From contig OZ024721.1 in NCBI GenBank assembly GCA_964016875.1, positions 40,916,210-40,980,209 on the forward strand: a stretch of DNA of 64,000 nt, read 5' to 3'. Made by a program: the position numbers and the translations under genes. The notes under the pieces are model-generated. The model was given only the letters and a program-made list of their open reading frames with translations. It did not search any database and was not told where the DNA came from. This DNA comes from Fallopia convolvulus (taxonomy: Eukaryota; Streptophyta; Magnoliopsida; Caryophyllales; Polygonaceae). The first letter of the stretch is position 1; each line of letters starts with the position of its first letter. Shown piece by piece: positions 23,033 to 34,506 of the stretch.

Positions 23033-24430
23033 GGGTGATGGGTCCCATCTACTTTTACCACCTTGTAAAGCAATCTCATAGAATAAGTAATAAGTAGAGC
23101 CCCATATAGCAAGCTTCCTTTGGGAGTCATGCTACACTCTCCAAACAATTTGCCTAAATTAAAAAGCTAATTATGTAACCTCAATCGCTTGCTAACTAAT
23201 GTGTTTGCATTGTAATTAATTTCCTACAATGTTGTGTCATTCATTTAGGAATTAGGAATGGTTGGTGCAAGAGAGGTGTACCTTAGAAATTTCAGTTGCT
23301 GTGTGCACTTTCAAAGGACAAATGTTAGTTTAGACAAATTAAAATCACCAAAAACTTTATGCTGAACAAGCAAAAGAGCCTTCATTTTGTGGGACTGAAA
23401 CACCATGTGGAAACATGTTGGATGTCTAGGAGGAAACTAACATATCGTACTCCACTTCATGCTTGATTAAACTTGCGAATCTATAGCACGGAAACTATAT
23501 CAAGTTTGATATTCATCCTCAAAACATTAATGTAAAATTAAAATTCGTATATATCGTAGATGTCTTGTTCATTGACCTGATGACAAGAGGATAAGCTGCT
23601 CCTTTGATTATGATTTTTGTTTGTTATATTCGAATTTTTTTAGTAGGTAAGAATTCGGCTTATCGGACAGGCCCAGTAAAGCTGAGAGACCGATTAGATG
23701 GCAGTCGAAAACCGACTAGAACAAACAAAAGCAAACAACAACACGTAAAGAGAGTACAAAAGGTAAAGACATGAAGTAGAACGAAAACGGTAGTGGGGAA
23801 AGTGAGGGGCTAAAGAGTAACACCTTTAGCATTCGGGTCATAACGGACAAATCAGGTAAAAAGGACTACTAACATTGTCTCCACCGGGATATATGAAGGA
23901 TCTTCATCAGCCACGCAAACGTCCAAGCGACCGCGCCAATCACAAACAAGCCATACCCAATCCTAGAACCAACACTCAAAGTTGTACAAACTGAGCTTGG
24001 GTCAAGAACACTGAACGCCAAAGCTGATCGAGTCACAACCGACTCGATCCGAACACCAACTCGTGCGAACCAAAAGCCCGAATAGACTTGTCAAGGAGGC
24101 AAAAAAACAAGCACACACCAAAACAAGCCAATGGCAATCCACAAAACAAGCCCATAACCCATGGAAGCAGAAAATGGGTCAGGCTCAAAGCCACACAAGC
24201 CACGTAAAAGCCAGAAAAAAAAAACACAAATTTCAGTGAGGGAAAAAGGTCACGTCTCCACATTCTAAAAAGTGCAGTGACTCCTCATCGACATCCATAG
24301 AACAAATTTCTGAGAAGGCCATCCATAGTCGACGACGTCCGGCCACCACGACCGAAAAATCCCCGGAGAGAAAGAGACCGACAAGGAGATGCCAAACAAG
24401 GACACATGATCACATCAGAATACCAGAATT
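23033..24430. other. Intergenic DNA, no gene recognised
   Basis: No conserved domain is recognised. A GC-richer part (about 23640-24420) has minus-strand open stretches with hydrophobic segments, for example around 23885-23960 and 24100-24240. They lack a start, a continuous frame or a family match, so this is probably old repeat sequence. Confidence 0.4.
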
Positions 24431-24499
24431 ATTTTTCTCAAAGAGCAAGTGATCAGAGAGTAAGCACAAGAGTAAGATTCAGAAAGACCAGCCATGTCA

Positions 24500-24665
24500 C
24501 ACTACTTTTGACGGAATCAAACAGAGAATGGTTTTGGGTAGTTAAAAATTAACAGAGCCAATAATATGGGTGGCTTAAAATAATTATTCAAAATAAGGGT
24601 GGTTAAGTGAAATATCACATATTATACAGGTGGTTTTCAACCACTTTCTCTTACTTTTTTATTAT
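24500..24665. repeat. Terminal repeat of a family also found at 62600-62760
   Basis: This segment holds ATATGGGTGG, AAGGGTGGTTAAGTGAAATA and GGTGGTTTTCAACCA. The same blocks, in opposite orientation and slightly diverged, occur at 62600-62760. Three ACCACCC-type blocks spaced about 40 bp apart characterise both. It is probably the end of a terminal-inverted-repeat element, MULE-like by appearance. The partner end is not found nearby. Confidence 0.55.
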
Positions 24666-24680
24666 ATTTGAATTGTTAAT

Positions 24681-24997
24681 ATGAATTCACCCTTTGGTAC
24701 TTTTTTCTTTTATTTGACATATACAAGGCAAATATTCGATTACATATCTACTAAAAGGCCAATCCTAAACACGTGGATCTCGAACCAACCACTTGCAACC
24801 CTAAGCGCAGTCCCCCTGACCCCGACCCGGACCGACGACCCATTGTTCGGCTCTAAGTTATATGCGTTACTTCCGAAGTTGGGTTACGATGTAAGCAGTA
24901 GAGAATTCGAAGGTAATGTTTTCAAGGAGGGCGAAAATGGCGAAAGAAGAATAAGGGTTCTTATAGCTGTTGGAGAAGATATAACTCTAGGGCGAAA
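24681..24997 (+). pseudogene. Open frame of unknown function interrupted by the gypsy insertion
   Basis: An open frame runs from 24681 into the LTR boundary, where the retrotransposon inserted. Removing the element and one copy of the CGAAA duplication lets the frame continue about 13 residues beyond 35384 before a stop. Visible stretches include PKLGYDVSSREFEG and RRIRVLIAVGEDITLGR, which look like genuine protein rather than noise. I do not recognise the family. It could be a captured gene fragment, since an element terminal repeat lies just upstream. Confidence 0.35.
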
Positions 24998-25854
24998 TGA
25001 TGCGACCATGTTTGAAGGACGCTACGGATCTTTGCTTGATATGAGCATTAGGTCTCGAAAGTGGCAACGGAAGACTTGAAAGACTCGGACCAATGTTGGA
25101 TTGGTCGAACTAGAGCAATCGAACAAGAACAAATAAGATCGAACGTGTTTGAAGGCGTTGAATTGATAGAACCGATGCGCAAGCACTAGGATAAATAAAA
25201 GGAGCGTCTCTCAACTATTTAATTACCTAAAGTGTGCGTAAAAACCCTAAAACATAAGCTAAGCCTTTATATAGTGGAGGCTAGCCTAGAAACCCTAAAA
25301 AATAAGAAGACGCATGCCTAGGGCTTGCATGCAAGCAAGGCCCATCGGCGCAAGGCCCAAGAAGAGCCTTCTATTATTGTCAAACTAAAACTAGTAAGGT
25401 CTATAAGAAGAAACATACTAAAATAAGCAAGAAAAGCATAGGTCGTTGGCCATCGGCACCGCAGTGCCACGACATGGCCAGCGCGCGGCGTGGCAAGGCG
25501 TGACAAGGCCATCGCATGCTATGGCACGCTGTCGCGTGCACTGGAGCACGCCGAGGCTGTCGCGAACCTCAAGTGGCGTCGCTGGGGCGTGCCGAGGGAT
25601 CCGGGTCTGGTGTGAAGGGCTCGTCCGAGGAGGCCGGTACCGAGGGCTGGACTTGAGGTTCTCCGAGGGCGAGGACGCACACGGGGTTAGATGCTAGCGT
25701 GGTGATCGACGCGACGTGGCCAGTGGAGACGCGCAACACCAAGGACTTGGTTGCGGTCTCGATGGCCCGGGCCCGGGCATGAGTGACCGGCCCATCGAAG
25801 TGCATGGTGAAGGAGTCGTCCTCTTGGCTGGCGTCCAAGGACGGGGTCGCATCA
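24998..25854 (-). repeat. Left LTR (3' LTR of the gypsy element)
   Basis: 857 bp, bounded by TGATGCGACC and GGTCGCATCA, and largely identical to 34507-35379 with scattered substitutions and short indels. The polypurine tract AAGGGAGGG (complement of 25855-25863) abuts its inner edge. Confidence 0.92.
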
Positions 25855-28800
25855 CCCTCCCTTACTTGGTTGGGAAACGTCCCCGTTTCCTCATAACAGG
25901 CTCGATATAGGGGGAGAGGTCGGCGACGTTGACCGTGGTGTGGACGTTGTACTTGCCTTCAAGGTCGATGCGATAGGCGTTGTCGGCAATGCGCTCCAAG
26001 ACTTGGAACGGACCGTAGCCATGCTGATGGAGCTTGGTTTTGCGGGCGTCTGGAAATCGGTCCCTGCGGAGGTGCAACCACATGAGGTCCCCGGGCTGAA
26101 AAACAAGGCGTCGACGGCCCTTGTTGTGTTGCGCTTCATACTGGCTTGCCCGACGCTCCAATTGGATCCGAGTGCGCTCGTGCGAATGGTGAATGGTGTC
26201 GGCGCGGTTGGCCGCGTCGTTGTGTTCGCCGTCCTTCATAGGGCGTGGAACCAAATCCATGGGCGAACGGGGGTTGAGCCCATAGACCACTTCGAATTGG
26301 GTCTTCTTTGTGGCCGAGTGTTTGGACCTATTATAAGAAAACTCAATAAAAGGCAGTAAGTCCTCCCACCGGCGTGGCTTATTTTTTAGCACCGTCCAAA
26401 GAAGGGTGCCCAAGGTCCGATTGGTCACATCAGTTTGACCATCGGTTTGGGGATGATAAGCAGTTGAAAATAGCAATTGTGTACCTAGCTTTCCCCATAG
26501 AGTTCTCCAAAAGTGACTACAAAATCTGGTATCCCTATCGCTAACGATAGTTCTGGGAACACCATGTAATTTCACGACGTGCTCAAGGAACAAGTTTGCG
26601 ATTTTGGTCGCATTGTTGTCACCTTTGCACGCAAAGAAATGGGCCATTTTGGAGAAATGGTCCACAACTACGAAAATCAAGTCTTTGCCACGCGTTGTCA
26701 CAAGGAGGCCCATGATAAAATCCATGGAGAGATCTTCCCACGGAGAATCTGGAATGGGCAAGGGCGTGTAAAGACCGTGAGGCTAAGACCTCGCCTTAGC
26801 CGTTTGGCATGACACACAACCCTGACAATACCTGTGAACATCCGAGGCCATGTGAGGCCAAAAGAAGTGTTCACGGAGTGCTGCCAATGTTTTGGCGATG
26901 CCAAAATGGCCGCGGCAATCATGAGCCTCCTTGAGCAACAAGTGCCTCACCGAAGAACTCGGAATGCACAGCTTTCCGGCTCCGTAGAGATACCCATCCT
27001 CCAAGAAGTAGGACTTATGGATTCTATGGTGCTCGAGGTTCTCCATGATCGGTTTAAAAAATTGATCATGCAAATACAACTCCTTAATCAAGGAGAACCC
27101 GAGCAAGTTGGCCTGAAGTTGGGTGAGTAAAACATACCTACGCGAGAGAGTGTCGGCCACGACGTTTTCTTTCCCTTTTTTTGGGCGATAACATACAGAA
27201 AGGTTTCAATATATTCCACCCGTATCACATGGTGGCGGTTGAGAGTCGTTTGACTCTTGAGATACGTTAAGGCCGCGTGGTCCGTATGAATTACGAACTC
27301 GATTGGCCAAAGGTAGTGCTGCCATGTTTTCAAAACCCTAATTAATACATATAATTCCTTGTCGTACGTAGGGTAGTTCAAGGTCGCCCCTGTCATTTTC
27401 TCGCTAAAATAAGCGATATGGCGTTTTTCTTGGAGGACTACACCGCCTACGCCATAGTCGGAGGCGTCGCACTCGGCCTCGAAGTGCTTAGTAAAATCTG
27501 GCAATTGCAAGACCGAAGCGCATCACAGTGCGTCCTTTAAGGCCTGAAAGGCGGCCTCATGGACGGGCATCCACTTAATTGTGGTTGTTTTCTTGGTTAA
27601 ATTGTGGAGTGGCCCGACGATGGAACTAAAGTCCATGACGAACCGGCGATAGAACCCCGCGAGGCCTAAGAAGGAGCGAACCATCGTCGGAGTCGTGGGG
27701 GTGGGCTACTCTTGGATGGTGTGGATCTTGTCGTCATCCACACAAAGGCCATCCTTGGACACGACGAAACCAAGAAAGTTCATCGTGTCCGTGCAAAAAC
27801 AACACTTAGTCAAATTTACAAACAAACTGTGCTCGCGAAGGCAATCTAACGCCAACCTAAGGTGCCTCGCGTGAGAGTCTAAGTCTCTAGAAAAAAACAA
27901 GGATGTCGTCAAAATACACGACGACGAAAAGTCCCAAAAACTTACGAAAAACAAAATTCATCAACCGCATAAAAGTACTAGGGGCGTTTGTCAAGCAAAA
28001 AGGCATGACAAGCCATTCGTACAAACCATGTTTGGTCTTGAATGCGGACTTCCATTCATCTCCTTCATGCATACGGATTTGATGGTAGCCACTCCGTAGA
28101 TCGATCTTTGAAAACAAGGCGGCGCCATGAAGCTCATCCAACATGTCATCCAACTGTGGGATTGGGTGCCTATACTTGACGATAATCAGATTGATGGCTC
28201 AGCAGTGGACACACATCCGCCATGAACCGTCTTTCTTCGGCACTAAGATCACAGGCACGGCGCATGGGCTAAGTGACTCGCGAACGAACCCCTTTTCCAA
28301 AAGCTCTTGGACTTGGCGTTGAAATTCTTGAGTCTCTTTGGGAGACGCCCTATACGCAGCCCTGTTTGGCAATGAAGCTCCTGGCATGAAATCTATCTTG
28401 TGCTCGATCGCTCGGATTGGTGGCAACCCCTCCGGTAGCTCGTCCGGCATGACGTCTTCATATTCCTTCAATAAGGAAATAATAGACGGAGTTAGCGTAT
28501 GACCCAAAGAAGGAGAAATAGAAAATAATGGACAAAGAATGAAACAAGTATTACTCCCCTGAAGTGACTTGGTCACGTCGCGACGCCGGGCTAAAAGCAA
28601 ACGATCTTGGCACGTGCCTAAGAGGGGTGGCTTGGCGTCCTCAATCATGCTCGGGGATTCTGCAGCCATTTTTTTGTGGAGTTTTAGCCCCTGAAATTTG
28701 AGGAAGAATGCCCTTGGAAACGCCTGTAAATTCATCCCGTAGCTCCTGGAATCCCAATTTTCATGAAGCGACGACGTGTGGCGCGATGCTGGGAGATTGT

Positions 28801-29844
28801 GTCGGCGGTCCTCGACTCAAATTGATATCCCATGGGTGTTTTTGCTTTGGAGATATTGGAAATCCAGAATCAGAAAGATTTCCCCCAGAAACGCCGACCA
28901 AAGTGTCAGAAAATTGTTGAAGTCCTTGTTTGGTCATCTCGGCGTAGCTCGGCGCGGCACCGGGGCCACGGCTCAAATTCTGTCGGCCCGAAGGTGGAAG
29001 CTCTCGGCGTTTCTTGTCCCCATCGCTTTTAGGAACAGAATAAGGAGGATTTGGGGTAGGAACACCGCTGGAAGCTACAATGTTAACATTGGGGGCCGAA
29101 TTTTTCCCGGTTGGCGCGGCTTTGCTCTCATCGCTAGTTTTCTGGCGTTGCCTTTCGGCTTCGTCCTGTAAAGCTTCACTAGGTGACATAGGTAAGAGTG
29201 TCATGCGCTTCCCGTGGAAATTGAACATGTAAGTGTTCAAAAACCCGTCGTGAAGCACGCGACAATCAAATTGCCATGGGCGCCCCAAAAAGAGATGTGT
29301 GGCGTTCATAGGCGTAACTTCAAATAATATGGAATCTCTGTAAGCACCAATTGAAAAAGAGAAGATAACTTGCCTTTCAACCCAATCGCCTCCTTCCACT
29401 ACAAAAAAAAGCGAATTTAGCGACCATATTTCTGGTCCCTAAATGCAAAATCTGGTCGCTAAATGCATTTAGCGACCATATCGTGGTCGCTAAAAATGGT
29501 CGCTAAATGGCCGGTCGCTAACCACTTGGCGACCAAATGGTCGCTAAAAATAGCGACCATAGCGACCATAGTCGCCTGTGGTCGCCACATTGGTGGCGAC
29601 CACAACGACCATATGGTCGCTGTTTTTAGCGACCATATGGTCGCAAATATTTTTGTTTAAAAAATAATAATTACGAATTAATATAAATAATTAATATTAA
29701 TATTTATATAAATAATTACGAATTAATACAACTAAACAATACCAAATTACATAAAGAACAACAATATTCATTAATTTTCATAAATTTCAATAATTTACAT
29801 ACATAAATTCATTAAATTACATAAATTCAAATAATTTACAATAT

Positions 29845-30085
29845 TCAATAATACAATAAAACTACGCCAATCTGCGTTGGAGCCGTCCGCTTTGCCGGAG
29901 CAGTCCTCGTCACCGAACTCGTCGGGACAAATGTGGTGTGTCCGTTGGGTCGCCTCGGACGAGTTCTCCTCGCTTGGTATCCGGGACGAGCTCGGCTCGT
30001 CCCGACGAGGACCTCGTGCATGTCGGCGTGATCCCCCGGCCATAATAACACAACTAAAAACAACAACAACAAACAACAACAACAA
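29845..30085 (-). other. Short open frame in the CACTA interior, function unknown
   Basis: A minus-strand frame has an in-frame ATG near 30043 (MAGGSRRHARGPRRDE), is Arg/Ser-rich, and ends in the AT-rich flank. It may be a relic of a transposon gene's first exon or captured sequence. No domain is recognised. Confidence 0.25.
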
Positions 30086-30720
30086 TTCAACAACAATTCA
30101 ACAACAACAAACAACAACAACAAACAACAACAACAAACAACAACATCAAACAACAACAACATATCAACAACAACTTAACCAAAAAAACAACAACAACAAA
30201 CAACAACTTTCAACAACAACAACTTAACCAAAAAAACAACAACAAACAACAACAACAACTTTCAACAACAACTTAACCAAAAAAAAAAAAAAAAAAAAAA
30301 CAATCAACAACAACAACTTTCAACAACAACGTAACCCAAAAAAAAAAAAAAACACAACAACTTTCAACAACAACAACAACAACTAAACAATTTTCTCAAT
30401 CAATTTCTCAATTTTTCTCATTCAATTTACCAAATTTTCTCAATCAATTTCTCAAACAACAACAACAACAACTTCTCAATCAAATTTTCTCAAATTCAAC
30501 AACAACAACAACTAAACCCTAACCCCTAAACAACAACAACTAATCAATTTCTCAAATTTTCTCAAATTCAACAACAACAACAACTAAAACCTAACCCCTA
30601 AACAACAACAACTAATCAATTTCTCAAATTTTCTCATTCAATTTATCAAATTTTTTCAATCAATTTCTCAAACAACAACAACTAAACAATACCAATTTTC
30701 TCAATCAATCAAATTCAACA
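30050..30720. repeat. AAC/CAA-rich simple-sequence tract in the CACTA element
   Basis: About 670 bp of imperfect (CAA)n interleaved with TTTCTCAAT-type repeats and poly-A runs. Longer units such as AAATTCAACAACAACAACAA recur near 30490-30620. It does not look coding. Confidence 0.85.
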
Positions 30721-32713
30721 AACAATTTCCCAATCAACACAACAAAATCAACCCCAAAATCAACAACAATTACAAAAATCAACCACAAAAACCGAGAACT
30801 TACATGCAAATGGCGGGGAGGACGTGGCTGTCGGACGGACTCGGGCGAGGCTGCGCGCACTTGGGCAGGCGGGCTCTGGCTCGGGCAGGGGGCTGTGCAG
30901 GCGGCTCGGGTGAGGCGGAGGGAACCGGCGACGGCAGGCCGAGAGAGAGAAGGCGGAGAGACGGCGGAGGAGGGGTCGGGAGAGAGTTCCGAAAGAGAGA
31001 AGGCGGAGGAGGTTTTCACTGAATGAAGAAAGAGAACACGCGTTCTCCTTCTTATTCAGGGGTAACGACCATATGTTCCCTAAATGTAAGTAATTTAAGA
31101 GGTGGGGCCATGCCGCCAATTAGCGACCATATGGTCGCTAAATTAGCGACCATATGGTCTCTACCCGTAAATTCAAATATTTCGCGAAAAATCGAAATTT
31201 CAGATTTTCCCCCATGTCGCGCCATAAATTTCGTATGTCATTTAGCGACCATATGGTCGCTAAATTTGGCGAGAGCTTTGGAGACCATATGGTTGCTACA
31301 TGTTGGCGGGAAATTTCTCCGCGCACTTATTGCGACTATAAAGTTTCAGCGACCAAGTGAACACCCAAATTAGCGACCACGTGGTCGCTAATTTGGTTTT
31401 ATTTTTTTTCCCGTTTTGACGTCCAGATTTGCGACCATTGGCGTCCATATGGTCGCTAATTAGCGACCATATGTCGTGGTCGCTAACATATGGTCGCTAA
31501 ATCTGCAGAATGGTGTAGTGTTCATTAGATATCCATTTAAGCTTGAACGGTTGTGGATGCGGCGTGGTTGGAAGCTTGTAATGATCGACCACCTTCTTGG
31601 ATAAAAAGTTGGCACAACTCCCCGAGTCTATTATCACACTAAGAGACATGTTATCAACCAAAGAACGGGTGTGTAACAATTGTTCCCGTTGATCAGTCTT
31701 AGGCACCTCTCGCATGCTTAGGGCACGGCGTGTGACCAAGGTTAGCTTTGACACGCCGAGTCCTTCCGATGGATTGCATTGCAACTCGGTGTTATCTCCT
31801 AAAGGTGCGACGTCTTCCTCCTCATCTTGGCTCTCATATGCATCACCTTGAGCCGTAAAAAGAACCTTCTTTTGGTTAGGACAATTTCGCATCATATGAC
31901 CACGACCTCGCACTTGTAACAAGCAATGTCACGAGCCCTCTCGGTGCTCGGTGTTGCGGCGCAGTCTCTCAGTGCGGTTGGTGCCATTGGCGTGGTGTCG
32001 GCCTTGGATGTGCTTCCTGGCTTAGAATTGGGAAAAGAAGAACGCAAACGATTAACACTTAAAGTAGATTGACTAGGGTTAGATGAGTACCTTGAAGTGG
32101 ACCAAGATGGCTTGGCACGCATCTCTTGCTTATGCAGTTGCGTGGCCGTGTGCACAAGTGAATTGAGATCCTTGATAGGGAAAATCTCCAACTTATCTTG
32201 GATTGATTACCTTAGACCCGAAAGAAATCGAGTCCTCATGACCAACGGAGAAACACTCATGCCAGCTTTGAAGAACATGTCTTCGAGCTTAGCAAAGTAT
32301 TCTTCCGGAGTAATGGCTCCCTATTTAATGCGGATGATCTTGATGTGCATCTTGTCCTAATCCGACGGAATGTACCGTTTCTTCAAGATGTACACTAATT
32401 GATGCCATTCTCGAATGAGGGCTTGCCTCTTCGAATCCGTTCAAACTCAAATCGGTTCCACCACGTACGAGCGGCACCATGAAAGTGCAAGGTCACAACC
32501 TTGACCTTTTCTTCATCTTCATAACCTAAATGACAGAGCGTGTGCTCAGTACCTTGAAACCACTCAATAAACGCATCAGGGTCATAAGTACCATAGAAAG
32601 GTTTGAATTTATATCTCGTCGGTTGATGCGTGGGTCACGAGCATCGTGCCGGTCACGGTCTCGGTCAAGCCTTCGGTACCGAGGTGAGTGTGCGCGGCGA
32701 GGGTATCGATCGC

Positions 32714-32738
32714 GGGGGGGGGGGGGGGGGGGGGGGGT
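32714..32738. repeat. 25-base homopolymer G run
   Basis: An uninterrupted run of 25 G on the plus strand (C on the gypsy coding strand) lies inside gag and encodes a proline run in that frame. The run length may be unreliable in sequencing and it could form G-quadruplex structure. Confidence 0.9.
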
Positions 32739-33646
32739 CCTTGACCGTAGCCATCGTCGCCATCATCCGGGTCATCACCATCGTCGAGGCACCGGGGACG
32801 CCGGTCGTCGCGATCTCGATCACGCCTATGACGCCCAGCGGTGTGAGGCGTGCCATAGACACGCTCGTATTCCTTCCGATTCTTGGCCAAGTGTGGTGGT
32901 GGAATCCAATCAGAAGGGCGGTTATCACGCTCCTCAGGATCTTGTGCCTGTGGATGATCATTATTGTCCTCCGCGAAATCATCATCGGACTCCTCGTAAG
33001 GGTTCTCCGTTCTCAAATTCTGAGTAGGGGCTGCGAGCACTTTGATGATCCAAGAAATCTTCAACTTTGTAGTCGTCGGCATCGTAATACATGGCCCCTT
33101 GCTTCCGCTTTGGGGTTTCGTACACATATGCCGACGACTTGTTCTGTTTTTCTTTTTATGGCCACCACTTGCGTGTTGATGTCGATACTCCTCCGAGTCA
33201 TACTCATCACCGGAATGAATGTCATACACTTGAGTGTCCCTATAATCTTGCGCCAATTGACGACGATCCGCGGTCCGTGGACCACCATCGTACCAATCAA
33301 ACTGGCGACTTTCTTTAATGGATTCCATGTGTTGCATGGCACCATATTAAGGTGAAGGTTGAGTGTGGCCCTTGCCTTTGGCACGAGCCCTCACGATGTC
33401 ATCCGCGGACACACCGTGTATGCCATGGACTTCGGAAGCGAGAACCTGCGTTGGCGGCACAGTGCGCTTGGATTGCGTTTGGCTCTCGGCAACCATGCAT
33501 TCGAGCTCTGCTATCCGAGCGTCCCTGACCGCAATTTTCGCGTCGCACTCCGCGTGGTGTTGTTGTTGCTGCGCCGGCGGGGGATTATTGTTCCGATTCT
33601 CCTCGTTACCCGAGTCGGAAACCGTACCTATAGTCACACCAGTCAT

Positions 33647-34506
33647 AGCGCAAGTAAGAAGTTCACAACAACGGCCAAGAGTTTAGAGTTTGCTTAAGTC
33701 GGCCTACCCTTAGTGTTCAACCACACGAACAAGAAAGGTCGGGCAAGGCTTAAGGTCACTCGACTCAAGCAAGAGAATAATGGATAAAAAACAAACAATG
33801 TAAGCAAGAGCAATGCACACAGAAGCAAGAAGGAAAATAAAAGATGCAATCGGCTTGGTGAATTTGTTTCCGAAAATAAAGGGATTGGAGAGAGAAGAGA
33901 TCTTACATTATTTTGGCTATGATCCTTCGTAATCTTTTTTTATAAATATTTTCGGATATTTCTTACCCTATTTTGGCTTTGATATTCCGAATTATCTTCT
34001 TTTTTTATAACCGAATCTTCTCTATGAATTTATCCTTTAGAGAGATTTAATATGGTTAACAAGAAGATAATGATAAGAACAAACAAGATATGCACGACTT
34101 ATCAAGCAAGAAATCGGAAAACAAAGCAACTTTGAGCATGCAACTAGCAAGACAACAACAACAACACCTACCCAGGTGGAACCCGGTATGTACGGGATCT
34201 GGGGGGTCGCGATGTACGCACCCTTACCCCGACTTGACTTCAGGAGGGTATGTACGGGATCTGGGGGGTCGCGATGCAACTAGCAAGACAATGATGCAAT
34301 TTCACCAAAATCAAATGAAAGAGTCGAGTAGGTCTAGGTTTTTTTTTATATGAACAAAACGCAAGCAAGAAAAAAAATTGGTGCCCTAGATGACGGATAT
34401 GATGATGGATGGATCTAGGGTTTGAAAAGATAGATGAATCATGTGTAAAAATTGAACAAAAAGGGTGAAAGCGAGACTTATTCAAACCTTTGGCTCTAAT
34501 GCCAGT
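33647..34506 (-). other. 5' untranslated region of the gypsy element
   Basis: Non-coding sequence between gag and the right LTR. It includes the primer-binding site directly inside the LTR (34492-34504, complement TGGCATTAGAGCC) and a 118-bp RTE-tail insertion. Confidence 0.7.
34156..34273 (-). mobile_element. 118-bp RTE-type LINE tail insertion with 18-bp target duplication
   Basis: The 18-bp direct repeat ATGCAACTAGCAAGACAA lies at 34138-34155 and 34274-34291. Read on the minus strand, the insert ends in GTTGTTGTTGTTG and holds GACCCCCCAGATCCCG twice, about 70 bp apart. The same GACCCCCCAGAT block and TTG-repeat tail occur at the end of the RTE fragment at 41340-41400. The long target duplication and the TTG tail indicate target-primed insertion, either of a severely 5'-truncated LINE or of a SINE that borrowed its tail. 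Confidence 0.85.

Larger units (their letters stand above)
29397..31520. mobile_element. Non-autonomous CACTA (En/Spm) element inside the gypsy protease region
   Basis: The ends are CACTACAAAAAAAAGCG at 29397 and, in complement, CACTACACCATTCTGC at 31520. The 3-bp duplication TTC lies at 29394-29396 and 31521-31523. The CACTA termini and the 3-bp duplication are diagnostic. About 250 bp at the left and 450 bp at the right are packed with TAGCGACCA motifs in both orientations, including 22-bp perfect palindromes centred on CATATG (31120-31141 and 31242-31263). The 2.1-kb interior has no TNPD or TNPA transposase, only an AAC/CAA-rich tract and two short GC-rich open stretches. Confidence 0.92.
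25862..33646 (-). pseudogene. Degenerate gypsy gag-pol polyprotein
   Basis: The polyprotein would supply capsid and replication enzymes. From 33646 leftwards: a Gln/Asn-rich gag start, an Arg/Asp-rich segment with a poly-C-encoded proline run, the retrotransposon gag block (about 32600-32380) and a CCHC knuckle near 31920-31885 broken by a one-base shift. Next come the aspartic protease with IIDSGS (near 31640) and a second protease part beyond the CACTA insertion (29399-29190, with LFLGRPW). Reverse transcriptase (about 28380-27720) has KIDLRSGYHQIR and YFDDIL. RNase H (about 27510-27200) has ECDASDYG. Integrase (about 27160-25870) has a zinc region ending CVSCQTAKAR, then MDFIMGL, VSDRD and PQTDGQTDVTNR. 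Stops lie near 28198, 27708 and 27523, with shifts near 27893 and 27175. No chromodomain is recognised at the end. Confidence 0.9.

Noticed and set aside
30050..30720. CRISPR-like spaced repeat array
   Set aside because: The repeats are imperfect CAA simple sequence with no fixed repeat and spacer lengths, inside a plant CACTA element.
32530..33697. Plus-strand proteins opposite the gypsy gag
   Set aside because: They are antisense shadows of gag, which has the better domain evidence on the minus strand.
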